Origin: Cloacimonetes bacterium UBA3541
GTDB lineage: Bacteria > Cloacimonadota > Cloacimonadia > Cloacimonadales > Cloacimonadaceae
Length of the DNA stretch: 5,213 nucleotides
NCBI GenBank assembly: GCA_002376725.1
Contig: DFOM01000022.1
Coordinates: forward strand, 42,390 to 47,602
Reading direction: 5' to 3'
In this document: piece by piece, positions 1-5,202 of the stretch
How positions within the stretch are numbered: the stretch's first letter is position 1
Layout: each line of letters opens with the position of its first letter
Program-made: the position numbers and the translations under genes
The notes under the pieces: model-generated
Database searches by the model: none
Seen by the model: the letters and a program-made list of their open reading frames with translations, nothing else
Told to the model about the DNA's origin: nothing

Positions 1-13
1 GCCTCGTAGAGGC
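1..13. repeat. Short palindrome at left edge (half of AAGCCTC-GTA-GAGGCTT)
   Basis: GCCTC (1-5) and GAGGC (9-13) are inverted copies around a GTA loop. The following TT would pair with an AA lying just outside the window. The right edge (5202-5213) supplies that AA and repeats the first ten bases exactly, so both ends lie in copies of the same 17-base palindrome or are one copy split in two. No gene is associated with it. Confidence 0.6.
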
Positions 14-84
14 TTTCTAGGACATAATATTAAATGCAAGCAGTTATACCGCGTTAATAATACCTTTAGTAGATGAAAAACTAT

Positions 85-145
85 TACCGCATTATGCAAA
101 GGGGGACCTTTGCATTCCGGGACCTTTGCATTCTGGGACCTTTGC
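85..145 (+). repeat. Left repeat island: three 16-bp tandem units led by an inverted copy
   Basis: Units at 103-118 (GGGACCTTTGCATTCC), 119-134 (identical except the last base, T) and 135-145 (GGGACCTTTGC, then decaying) follow each other with an exact 16-bp period. ATGCAAAGG at 94-102 is an inverted copy of the unit core. The preceding TACCG stretch from 85 recurs with the second island at 174. The island is visibly richer in GC than the AT-rich DNA around it. The 16-bp period is not a multiple of three, so a coding role is unlikely. It is probably a dispersed intergenic repeat; no known family name can be assigned from sequence alone. Confidence 0.8.
94..115. repeat. Hairpin, 9-bp stem with GGGA loop
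   Basis: ATGCAAAGG (94-102), loop GGGA (103-106) and CCTTTGCAT (107-115) form a perfect stem. No T-tract follows on either strand, so it does not look like a factor-independent terminator. The right arm is also the core of the first 16-bp tandem unit. Confidence 0.7.
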
Positions 146-173
146 TTACCCTGAGTAATAAAGCTAAAATTGG

Positions 174-223
174 TACCGAATGATGCAAAGGGGGACCATT
201 GCATACAAGGATCTTTACATACC
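174..223 (+). repeat. Degenerate second copy of the left repeat island
   Basis: Positions 174-197 match 85-108 at 22 of 24 bases (from TACCG through GCAAAGGGGGACC). The hairpin is still recognisable, as ATGCAA...TTGCAT with mismatches inside. A further weak unit, GGATCTTTACAT at 209-220, follows. The copy starts 89 bp after the first and shows the unit decaying rightward. Confidence 0.65.
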
Positions 224-565
224 TATAAAAAGCACAAGCTAGTACCGTATACCATATCAAGTACACTTGAGATGCATAAAACTATATTATTCCTCAAACT
301 TACTTAGCTGACTATAATTATTAACTACGGCAAGTTCCAAATATGCCTAATATATTTATATAAGAAAATATTATCCCTATAATTCATTATTTTTATATAC
401 TAATCTGGAAATAGCGATTTTCGTAAAGAGATTTTTTCTTTATAATATAGTAGGTTGTATTTGTATTATTTTGAGAAGGTAAAGACCTATTAATATCAAA
501 TTATGTTAGCAAGTTAAATAAACAACGATAATAAAGAAGTCTGGATACTTTTAACCTGATTATGA

Positions 566-681
566 ATCAAGGGAAACTCCTTGCCTAATTTAAATTGGGG
601 AAAGATGATTAAAGCGTTAAAAGTTCATTAGATAAGATACAGCGGGTAACCCTTGATGAAAAGAAGGATATGGTCATCTGA
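566..681 (+). pseudogene. Possible decayed coding fragment with one frameshift
   Basis: Reading from 566, one frame gives IKGNSLPNLNWGKMIKALK and then hits a stop at 629. From about 622 the next frame continues as SSLDKIQRVTLDEKKDMVI to a TGA at 679. Adding one A to the AAAA run at 619-622 would join the two into a protein-like segment of 38 residues with a charged, helix-like end. Two further stops (557 and 563) precede it in the first frame, behind another short open stretch reading NKEVWILLT. I do not recognise the family. The composition looks more like protein than random AT-rich DNA, but the segment is short and this could be chance. Confidence 0.28.
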
Positions 682-839
682 GTTATTAAAGATTCTGGGA
701 GGATGCTATTTTTTGCTTTTCAATTATAACTTTTATCCTGATGAAACTTTTTTATTTTACTTTATTAGGACTAACTTACTGATTTTTAATAGGTTGTATT
801 TTTTAAATAATTAAATTACCAAAAAATCTCATTTTTTTC

Positions 840-893
840 TTGACAAATAATAAATCATAAAAAAAGTGAAACTTATATTATAATTTAATTTTG
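840..893 (+). promoter_or_regulatory. Probable promoter region of the large secreted-protein gene
   Basis: Three elements lie in the 92 bases before the start codon: TTGACA at 840-845, TATAAT at 879-884 and TAATTTTG at 886-893. The first two are 33 bases apart, too far to act together as a standard sigma-70 promoter. The third fits the TAnnTTTG -7 element known from Bacteroidota housekeeping promoters, but no clear TTTG sits at the expected -33 position (GTG at 866-868 is closest). Either TATAAT or TAATTTTG would place the transcript start near 890-900 and give a leader of roughly 30-40 bases. That a promoter is here is likely; which boxes are used is uncertain. Confidence 0.4.
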
Positions 894-915
894 GTCTTTA
901 ATATAAGAGTTAAAA

Positions 916-926
916 GAAGGAAGGTG
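916..926 (+). promoter_or_regulatory. Ribosome binding site for the 932 start
   Basis: GAAGGAAGGTG is a purine-rich Shine-Dalgarno sequence close to AAGGAGGTG, ending 5 bases before the ATG at 932. It fixes this start, which also places a signal peptide directly at the N terminus. Confidence 0.8.
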
Positions 927-931
927 TTTAA

Positions 932-988
932 ATGAAAAAAATAATATTAATCTGCTCTTTAATGATGGTCTGTGGACTGATTATAGCT
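932..988 (+). other. Signal peptide (residues 1-19)
   Basis: The protein opens with MKK, followed by a hydrophobic run (IILICSLMMVCGLIIA) and then polar NNIYTIG. Cleavage most likely follows Ala19. A lipoprotein site is unlikely, because the residue before Cys14 is Val, not Gly, Ala or Ser. Confidence 0.85.
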
Positions 989-3900
989 AATAATATTTAT
1001 ACTATTGGTTCTGGAACACAGACAACTACATTTGCACCATTCTCTCCTAGTTGGAATTATAGCTGGTGCAAGATGCTGTATACTAAAGCTGAGCTTAATA
1101 ATGCTGGATTTTATGGAGGTAATATTCACGGTATAGCATTTCAAATAGGAGAAGATGCTACTATAGGAGGCAGACCTGTAGATTATATAGTAAATAATGT
1201 TAAGTTTTATATAAGATCAAATAGTATTACTTCATACACCTCATCTAATAATGATAATGGTGTTCAATTTCCTTCGTCCCCATCTACTGAAGTTTTTTCT
1301 GGAAATCTAGTATTTAATAGTTTAGGATTAGCTTGGATAGAAATAGGATTTTCTACTACATTTTATTGGGATAACAATAGCAGTATTGAAATATTATCTA
1401 AATGTGATGATGGAAGCTGGTATTATGGTTATCCCTATTTTTGTTACACCTCTGCGAGTAATTGTTGCGTATATAAGAACGGATCATCTGTTCCTTCTAA
1501 TTCATACGGATATAAAACTTCATATCGTCCAAATATACGATTTGCTGTTGTAAATTCTGCTCCTAATCCAGCTAATTATGTTTATCCTGCCAATAATGGA
1601 TATGCATTTACTGTAGGCGATTCTCTTACCTGGGGATGTGGTGGTGGTTTTCCCAATAAGTTTGATGTATACTTTGGAACTTCTTCCAATCCCCCTAAAG
1701 TTGTAACTGGACAGCAATCAATGACTTATTCTCTATCGGGATTAACCGCAGGTACAACTTATTATTGGAAGATTGTCCCCCAAACAGTATCTGGTTCTGC
1801 CAGCAATTGTCCTGTCTGGAGTTTTAAAACGCCGACTTCTACTCAATTAGCTGAAGGATTTGAATCTTATGGTTTTCCACCTGCAGGATGGGATAATCCT
1901 GGTGGATGGACACAAAATACCAAAACTGAAAGAATTGAAGGGGGGTATGTAGCTTTAAAAAATGTTAATGACAATAATCAATACCTATTAGTTACTCCCA
2001 AATTAAAAATAAATTCAGATAGCTATCTAAATTTTTGGGGGCTTTGTTCTAGTACAAGTTATATACAGATTGTATATTCAGCTGATAAAACTATTTGGCA
2101 ACAATTAGGGAGTAATCAGTATTTTAATTATAAAAAAGTTTTTCAATACTTTTCTATTCCCCTAAGTTCATTAGCAAATAACAATTATTATTTAGGTATT
2201 AGAACAGCTCCTGGTTCTGCAGCTTATGTTATTGATTGTGTGTTTGGACCAGAGAAAGTTCCAGAACCACCAAATTTAGTTTCACCTGCAAATAATAGCA
2301 CTAGAGTTAGTGTTAATCCTACTTTTAGCTGGAGTCCCAAAAGTGGTGTAACTCCTTCAGGTTATAAAATTTTTTGCGATCAGAATAATCCTCCTACAAC
2401 ACAAATTGCTAATGTTAACCAGACTTCCTATACACTTAGTTCTCCTCTTCTTTATGACACTACTTATTATTGGTCTGTTTCAGCCTATACAGCAGCAGCA
2501 GAGGGTGAAAAAGCTACCGCTTTCAGTTTTAGGACTATTATGCAGGCTCCTGGCACACCAACCTTAATTTCTCCTGATGATAATGCAAACAATGTAAATA
2601 TAAAACCAACTTTAACCTGGAATGCACCTACTTCTGGAGGAATACCAGCAGGTTATAAAATATATTTTGGGACAAGCTCATCCCCTCCATTATTCACTGA
2701 TACTACTTCAACTTCTTATGCTTTTACTGATGAATTATCTTATAATACAACTTATTATTGGACCGTATCAGCTTACAATGATGGTGGTGAAGGGAATAAA
2801 GCGACAGTACGTAGTTTTACAACCAGAACTGATCCTACTATTACAACTTTCCCTTATACCGCAGGAAATTTTGAAAATAACGGGACATTACCATTAAATT
2901 GGGAACTAGCGGAAGGAGCGAGTGGATCAATAATACATTGGGCAGTTAAATCAGGAAGAGCATCCCATGGACCATATTCAGCCCATACGGGCTCTTATTA
3001 TGGATGGTTATATGGTCATAATATTAATGACCTTTATAATCCTTATTATTTAAAAACTCCACCTATAAATTTAGGTTCCACGCCTAAACAACTTACCTAT
3101 TGGTATTGGATTGGCACGAGTACTGTAATCAATCCACTATCTGTTGAAATATCAACTAATAAAACCAATTGGACTACTCTTTATTCTCATAATAATTTTG
3201 GTCATACCTTAGATTGGTATTATCAAATTATTAGCTTAGAAGATTATGTTAATTCTACAGTTTATATTAGATTCAAAGGTATGTTAGGTCATAGAAGAGG
3301 GAAAACTGATTTAGGATTAGATGATATAACAATAGAAGATATACCTAATGATCCTTGTCTGAACTATGATTTTGAGACAATATATTTTGGTTTAGTTAAT
3401 CATAATGTGTTAAATGGACCTCAACACTTAAATATTTTTAATTCTGGTTCCGGTAGTTTAAATCTTAGCAGTTCTAATTTTACTATAACGGGAAACTCTA
3501 GTGAAGAGTTTTCATTAGGCAATTTTATTTCTGTATCTTTAAATAATAGTCAATTCTGTAGTCTTCCGATTTATGTTACACCCACTACCGTGGGACCTTT
3601 ATCAGCTACCTTGGTTATTAATTATAATTCAAATACCTATAATGTAGCTTTAACTGCAGTAGGATTATCCCCCTTAGAACTAGCTATAGGCAGTGAAGAT
3701 TCAGATTACAGTCTTCCTATAGAACCGTATCATAATAATAGTTATAGTCAGACTATATTTCTGCAGAGTGAAATTGATAAATCCGACAAGGTTATTGATA
3801 AGATTTCTTATTATTGGGATGTACCTGTTGAAGCGAGTGTTTCTAATGATTGGACTATTTATATGGGTCATACGACAAAATCTTCATTTGCTAGTAGTTA

Positions 3901-4846
3901 TGATTGGATACCGATTAATGAACTTAATTTAGTATTTAGCGGACAGGTTAACTTACCTTCAAATGCGGGTTGGATAGAGATTATTTTGGACAATCCTTTC
4001 CCCTATAATAATGTAAATAATCTGGTAATAGCAGTTAATTCAAGTGGCGAAAGCATAGGTAATGATGACGATTATTTTCATTGCACCACCTATCATAATA
4101 GAGCTTATCGTAGTCTTGCTTGTTATCAAGATAGTAAAGCTGGTAATGGTATAGACCCGGAAGAACCCCCCACTGGTGAAATGGTAGAAGGTTATCCAAA
4201 TATAAAAATGAATTATAGTGATGATCAACCGCCTCTTCCTGTAGAATTAACATCTTTCTTTGCCAATATCTCTAATCAGAATAAGGTTAATTTAAACTGG
4301 GTAAGTCAGACCGAGACTGATTTGATAGGTTATTATGTGCTTCGTGGAACGAATAAGGAATTAAGTGATGCTAATGTAATTAGTCCTCTTATAAATGCTA
4401 CTAATACCTCACAACCTAAAGCTTATATGTACACCGATACGGACTTGAATGTTAGCGGAACCTATCATTACTGGTTACAATATAGCGGTATATATGGCAC
4501 AACCGGATTCAATGGTCCAATTGAAGTAAACTATGAAGCAAATACAAATTCCAGTGGTGATATCCCATTAGTGACCAGTTTAGATAATGTCTATCCCAAT
4601 CCTTTCAATCCGATAGCCTATATAAATTATACTCTTGAATCTAAATCAGAGGTCAAGTTCATAATCTATAACACTCGTGGTCAAATAGTCAAAACTTTTG
4701 ATTTAGGCACTCAAGATAAAGGTCATCATCGGATAACCTGGGATGGAAGTGATAATAATGGTAGTCTCTGTGGTAATGGTATCTACTATCTGGTTATGCA
4801 AGCAGGTAAAACCCAATGTCAACGAAAAGCCGTTTTAATGAAATAA
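932..4846 (+). CDS. Large secreted multi-domain surface protein with T9SS type A / FlgD-like C-terminal sorting domain
   Basis: The 1304-residue product is predicted to be exported by Sec and then displayed or released at the cell surface. In order I see: a signal peptide (1-19); an 'IGSG' beta-sandwich module (20-207); a fibronectin III-like module (208-301); a cleaved-adhesin/MAM-like jelly roll opening with EGFES...FPPAGW (305-440); two fibronectin III modules (444-535, 538-631); a second jelly roll (635-804); an ASH/choice-of-anchor D-like Ig module (808-912); a second 'IGS' module (915-1095); an LPVELTSF fibronectin-like module (1102-1202); and the sorting domain (1216-1304). No catalytic motif is visible, so an adhesive, binding or structural role is inferred. 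Asn, Ser, Thr and Tyr dominate, as is common in such surface proteins. The mature part has 16 cysteines, several in the first module. The start is set by a good ribosome binding site and the signal peptide. The gene is complete and stands alone in its transcription unit. The secreted mosaic call is firm; the specific role is unknown. Confidence 0.93.
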   Translation: MKKIILICSLMMVCGLIIANNIYTIGSGTQTTTFAPFSPSWNYSWCKMLYTKAELNNAGFYGGNIHGIAFQIGEDATIGGRPVDYIVNNVKFYIRSNSITSYTSSNNDNGVQFPSSPSTEVFSGNLVFNSLGLAWIEIGFSTTFYWDNNSSIEILSKCDDGSWYYGYPYFCYTSASNCCVYKNGSSVPSNSYGYKTSYRPNIRFAVVNSAPNPANYVYPANNGYAFTVGDSLTWGCGGGFPNKFDVYFGTSSNPPKVVTGQQSMTYSLSGLTAGTTYYWKIVPQTVSGSASNCPVWSFKTPTSTQLAEGFESYGFPPAGWDNPGGWTQNTKTERIEGGYVALKNVNDNNQYLLVTPKLKINSDSYLNFWGLCSSTSYIQIVYSADKTIWQQLGSNQYFNYKKVFQYFSIPLSSLANNNYYLGIRTAPGSAAYVIDCVFGPEKVPEPPNLVSPANNSTRVSVNPTFSWSPKSGVTPSGYKIFCDQNNPPTTQIANVNQTSYTLSSPLLYDTTYYWSVSAYTAAAEGEKATAFSFRTIMQAPGTPTLISPDDNANNVNIKPTLTWNAPTSGGIPAGYKIYFGTSSSPPLFTDTTSTSYAFTDELSYNTTYYWTVSAYNDGGEGNKATVRSFTTRTDPTITTFPYTAGNFENNGTLPLNWELAEGASGSIIHWAVKSGRASHGPYSAHTGSYYGWLYGHNINDLYNPYYLKTPPINLGSTPKQLTYWYWIGTSTVINPLSVEISTNKTNWTTLYSHNNFGHTLDWYYQIISLEDYVNSTVYIRFKGMLGHRRGKTDLGLDDITIEDIPNDPCLNYDFETIYFGLVNHNVLNGPQHLNIFNSGSGSLNLSSSNFTITGNSSEEFSLGNFISVSLNNSQFCSLPIYVTPTTVGPLSATLVINYNSNTYNVALTAVGLSPLELAIGSEDSDYSLPIEPYHNNSYSQTIFLQSEIDKSDKVIDKISYYWDVPVEASVSNDWTIYMGHTTKSSFASSYDWIPINELNLVFSGQVNLPSNAGWIEIILDNPFPYNNVNNLVIAVNSSGESIGNDDDYFHCTTYHNRAYRSLACYQDSKAGNGIDPEEPPTGEMVEGYPNIKMNYSDDQPPLPVELTSFFANISNQNKVNLNWVSQTETDLIGYYVLRGTNKELSDANVISPLINATNTSQPKAYMYTDTDLNVSGTYHYWLQYSGIYGTTGFNGPIEVNYEANTNSSGDIPLVTSLDNVYPNPFNPIAYINYTLESKSEVKFIIYNTRGQIVKTFDLGTQDKGHHRITWDGSDNNGSLCGNGIYYLVMQAGKTQCQRKAVLMK
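989..1552 (+). other. N-terminal 'IGSG' beta-sandwich module, copy 1 (residues 20-207)
   Basis: It begins TIGSGTQTTTFAPFSP, runs through an aromatic/YTKAEL segment and FYIRSN strands, and has the VFSGN...WIEI core at residues 121-138. It ends with a Cys-rich loop (C158, C171, C178, C179) and RPNIRFAVV. The same plan recurs at residues 915-1095. Modules of this look are frequent near the N terminus of large secreted proteins in FCB bacteria; I recognise the pattern but cannot give it a firm family name. Confidence 0.55.
1553..1834 (+). other. Fibronectin type III-like module 1 (residues 208-301)
   Basis: It shows the hallmarks P.NY.YPANN, SLTW, KFDVYFGTSSNPP, the buried YSLSGLTAGTTYYWKI strand pair and a closing WSFKT. 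These features line up with the two modules at residues 444-535 and 538-631. Confidence 0.75.
1844..2251 (+). other. Cleaved-adhesin/MAM-like jelly-roll domain 1 (residues 305-440)
   Basis: It opens with LAEGFESYGFPPAGW, the usual entry of choice-of-anchor J/cleaved-adhesin domains. YLLVTPKLKI, a 'YLNFW' strand and QIVYSADKTIWQQLG follow, and it closes with YYLGIRTAPGSAAYVIDCVFG. Such domains usually bind ligands or act as spacers in secreted FCB proteins. Confidence 0.65.
2261..2824 (+). other. Tandem fibronectin type III modules 2 and 3 (residues 444-535 and 538-631)
   Basis: The two halves are clear copies. PNLVSPANNSTRVSVNPTFSW pairs with PTLISPDDNANNVNIKPTLTW, GYKIFCDQNNPP with GYKIYFGTSSSPP, and YDTTYYWSVSAY...EGEKATAFSFRT with YNTTYYWTVSAY...EGNKATVRSFTT. 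They form an internal tandem duplication, diverged at the DNA level, and probably act as a stalk or spacer. Confidence 0.85.
2834..3343 (+). other. MAM-like jelly-roll domain 2 (residues 635-804)
   Basis: It opens ...NFENNGTLPLNWELA, continues with YLKTPPINLG, LTYWYWIG, VEISTNKTNWTTLYS and DYVNSTVYIRFKG, and closes with the typical LGLDDITIED. This is a more complete version of the domain seen at residues 305-440. Confidence 0.65.
3353..3667 (+). other. ASH / choice-of-anchor D-like Ig module (residues 808-912)
   Basis: The run DFETIYFGLVNHN...QHLNIFNSGSGSLNLSSSNF, followed by F.ITGNSSEEFSL and LPIYVTPTTVGPLSATLVI and ending in VALTAVG, matches the layout of ASPM-SPD2-Hydin-like Ig modules in bacterial surface proteins. 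Confidence 0.6.
3674..4216 (+). other. 'IGS' beta-sandwich module, copy 2 (residues 915-1095)
   Basis: It begins LAIGSEDSDYSLPIEP, then SYSQTIFLQSEI, WTIYMGHTTKSSF, LVFSGQV, GWIEIILDNPFPYNNVNNLVIAV and PNIKMNY. The VFSG...WIEI core and the closing PNI strand correspond to copy 1 at residues 20-207, although a conserved YMGHTTKSSF segment is clearer here and Cys residues are fewer (C1051, C1064). Confidence 0.6.
4235..4537 (+). other. LPVELTSF fibronectin-like module before the sorting domain (residues 1102-1202)
   Basis: LPVELTSFFANISNQNKVNLNWVSQTETDLIGYYVLRG, then a loop and TYHYWLQY, is a pre-C-terminal module I associate with secreted proteins of Bacteroidota and Cloacimonadota that end in sorting domains. 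Confidence 0.7.
4577..4843 (+). other. FlgD-like / T9SS type A C-terminal sorting domain (residues 1216-1304)
   Basis: The hallmarks are YPNPFNP (1221-1227), INYTL, VKFIIYNTRGQIVKTF, HHRITWDGSDNNG, GNGIYYLVMQAGK and a basic RKAVLMK end. In Bacteroidota such domains direct passage through the type IX system and are usually removed by the sortase PorU. By analogy the same is inferred here; no secretion-machinery gene lies in this window. Confidence 0.8.
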
Positions 4847-4936
4847 AAGAATATTTACTTCAGACAGGAGCATATAAAGAAAGGCTGTTTTAATGAAATA
4901 TAAAAATTATCCAAGGCAGGAGCATATAAAAAAAGG
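4829..4936 (+). repeat. Diverged direct duplication across the 3' end of the large gene
   Basis: GCCGTTTTAATGAAATA (4829-4845, the A-V-L-M-K-stop end of the gene) recurs at 4884-4900 with one mismatch. CAGGAGCATATAAAGAAAGG (4865-4884) recurs at 4917-4936, also with one mismatch. The offsets are 55 and 52 bp, so the middle carries small indels. In the second copy a T after the AAATA run removes the stop. The result is a relic of a gene end plus its 3' flank. Confidence 0.75.
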
Positions 4937-5019
4937 ATATGATTGGTGGTACAGGTATTAGAATAGCAGAAGTAATAATAAATAAAATAAAACGAATAAA
5001 GTACAGTAATTATCTCTTT

Positions 5020-5067
5020 CAGAACCCCGATAATTAAATCGGGGTTCTGGTTTATATATATTTGTTT
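5020..5067 (+). terminator. Factor-independent terminator of the large gene
   Basis: CAGAACCCCGAT (5020-5031) pairs perfectly with ATCGGGGTTCTG (5038-5049) around a 6-base AATTAA loop. A T-rich tail (TTTATATATATTTGTTTTT) follows on the + strand. It lies about 175 bases after the stop codon of the large gene and is the only good terminator in the window. The other strand lacks a T-tract, so it acts in one direction. Confidence 0.85.
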
Positions 5068-5097
5068 TTATGTGAGTTGTTGTGTTATTTTACTTGG

Positions 5098-5193
5098 AGT
5101 GCAGATGTTTTGCGTATAGTGGTAGGAGTGTGCAAGCTGAAAGGATGTGCAGATGTCCTGGTGTGCAAGATGAAAGGGTGTGCAGATGTTCCC
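5098..5193 (+). repeat. Right repeat island: 33-bp tandem units built of 17+16-bp halves
   Basis: Positions 5128-5160 and 5161-5193 are 33-bp units matching at 28 of 33 bases. Each splits into a 17-bp half (GTGTGCAAGCTGAAAGG at 5128, GTGTGCAAGATGAAAGG at 5161) and a 16-bp half (ATGTGCAGATGTCCTG at 5145, GTGTGCAGATGTTCCC at 5178) that share TGTGCA(A)GMTG. A further half-unit, AGTGCAGATGTTTTG, sits at 5098-5112. The frame is open through the units, but no credible start or ribosome binding site precedes them. Confidence 0.75.
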
Positions 5194-5202
5194 ATCTGCA
5201 CA
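5179..5202. repeat. Hairpin, 10-bp stem with TTCC loop
   Basis: TGTGCAGATG (5179-5188), loop TTCC (5189-5192) and CATCTGCACA (5193-5202) form a perfect stem. The left arm is the core of the last tandem half-unit and the right arm is its inverted copy, mirroring the arrangement at 94-115. No T-tract follows within the window. Confidence 0.75.

Larger units (their letters stand above)
224..930. other. AT-rich intergenic stretch without an intact gene
   Basis: No intact reading frame with a credible start and ribosome binding site is seen on either strand. Apart from the decayed coding segment at 566-681 and the promoter elements after 840, only small items stand out. These are a 12-bp direct repeat TAGGTTGTATTT at 451-462 and 790-801, an 8-bp inverted pair ATCAAGGG (566-573) / CCCTTGAT (650-657), and the palindrome AATTTAAATT at 587-596. 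None is strong enough to name. Confidence 0.6.

Noticed and set aside
94..115. Terminator at the left hairpin
   Set aside because: The stem is good but no T-tract follows on either strand, and the right arm is part of a tandem repeat.
84..266. 60-codon open frame on the - strand through the left repeat island
   Set aside because: It runs across the 16-bp tandem repeats and hairpins, whose period would read a different frame in each unit. It has no good ribosome binding site and its composition does not resemble a real protein.
2622..2897. 91-codon open frame on the + strand inside the large gene
   Set aside because: It is an alternate frame of the fibronectin-module region, Leu/Ile-rich as expected from a shifted read of AT-rich coding DNA, with no separate ribosome binding site.
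4035..4253. Two overlapping - strand open frames of 62-72 codons
   Set aside because: Both lie antisense to the second 'IGS' module of a clearly coding gene and have no recognisable protein features.
4816..4893. 25-codon open frame overlapping the 3' end of the large gene (MSTKSRFNEIKEYLLQ...)
   Set aside because: It is out of frame over the conserved sorting-domain end and through the duplicated segment, and has no ribosome binding site; probably chance.
4939..5037. 32-codon open frame (MIGGTGIRIAEVIINK...) ending in the terminator loop
   Set aside because: AAAGG lies only two bases before the ATG, too close for normal initiation. The stop falls inside the terminator loop, and the second half is low-complexity AT-rich sequence.
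5128..5193. CRISPR-like repeat array
   Set aside because: The units are contiguous with no unique spacers, differ from each other, and no cas gene is present.
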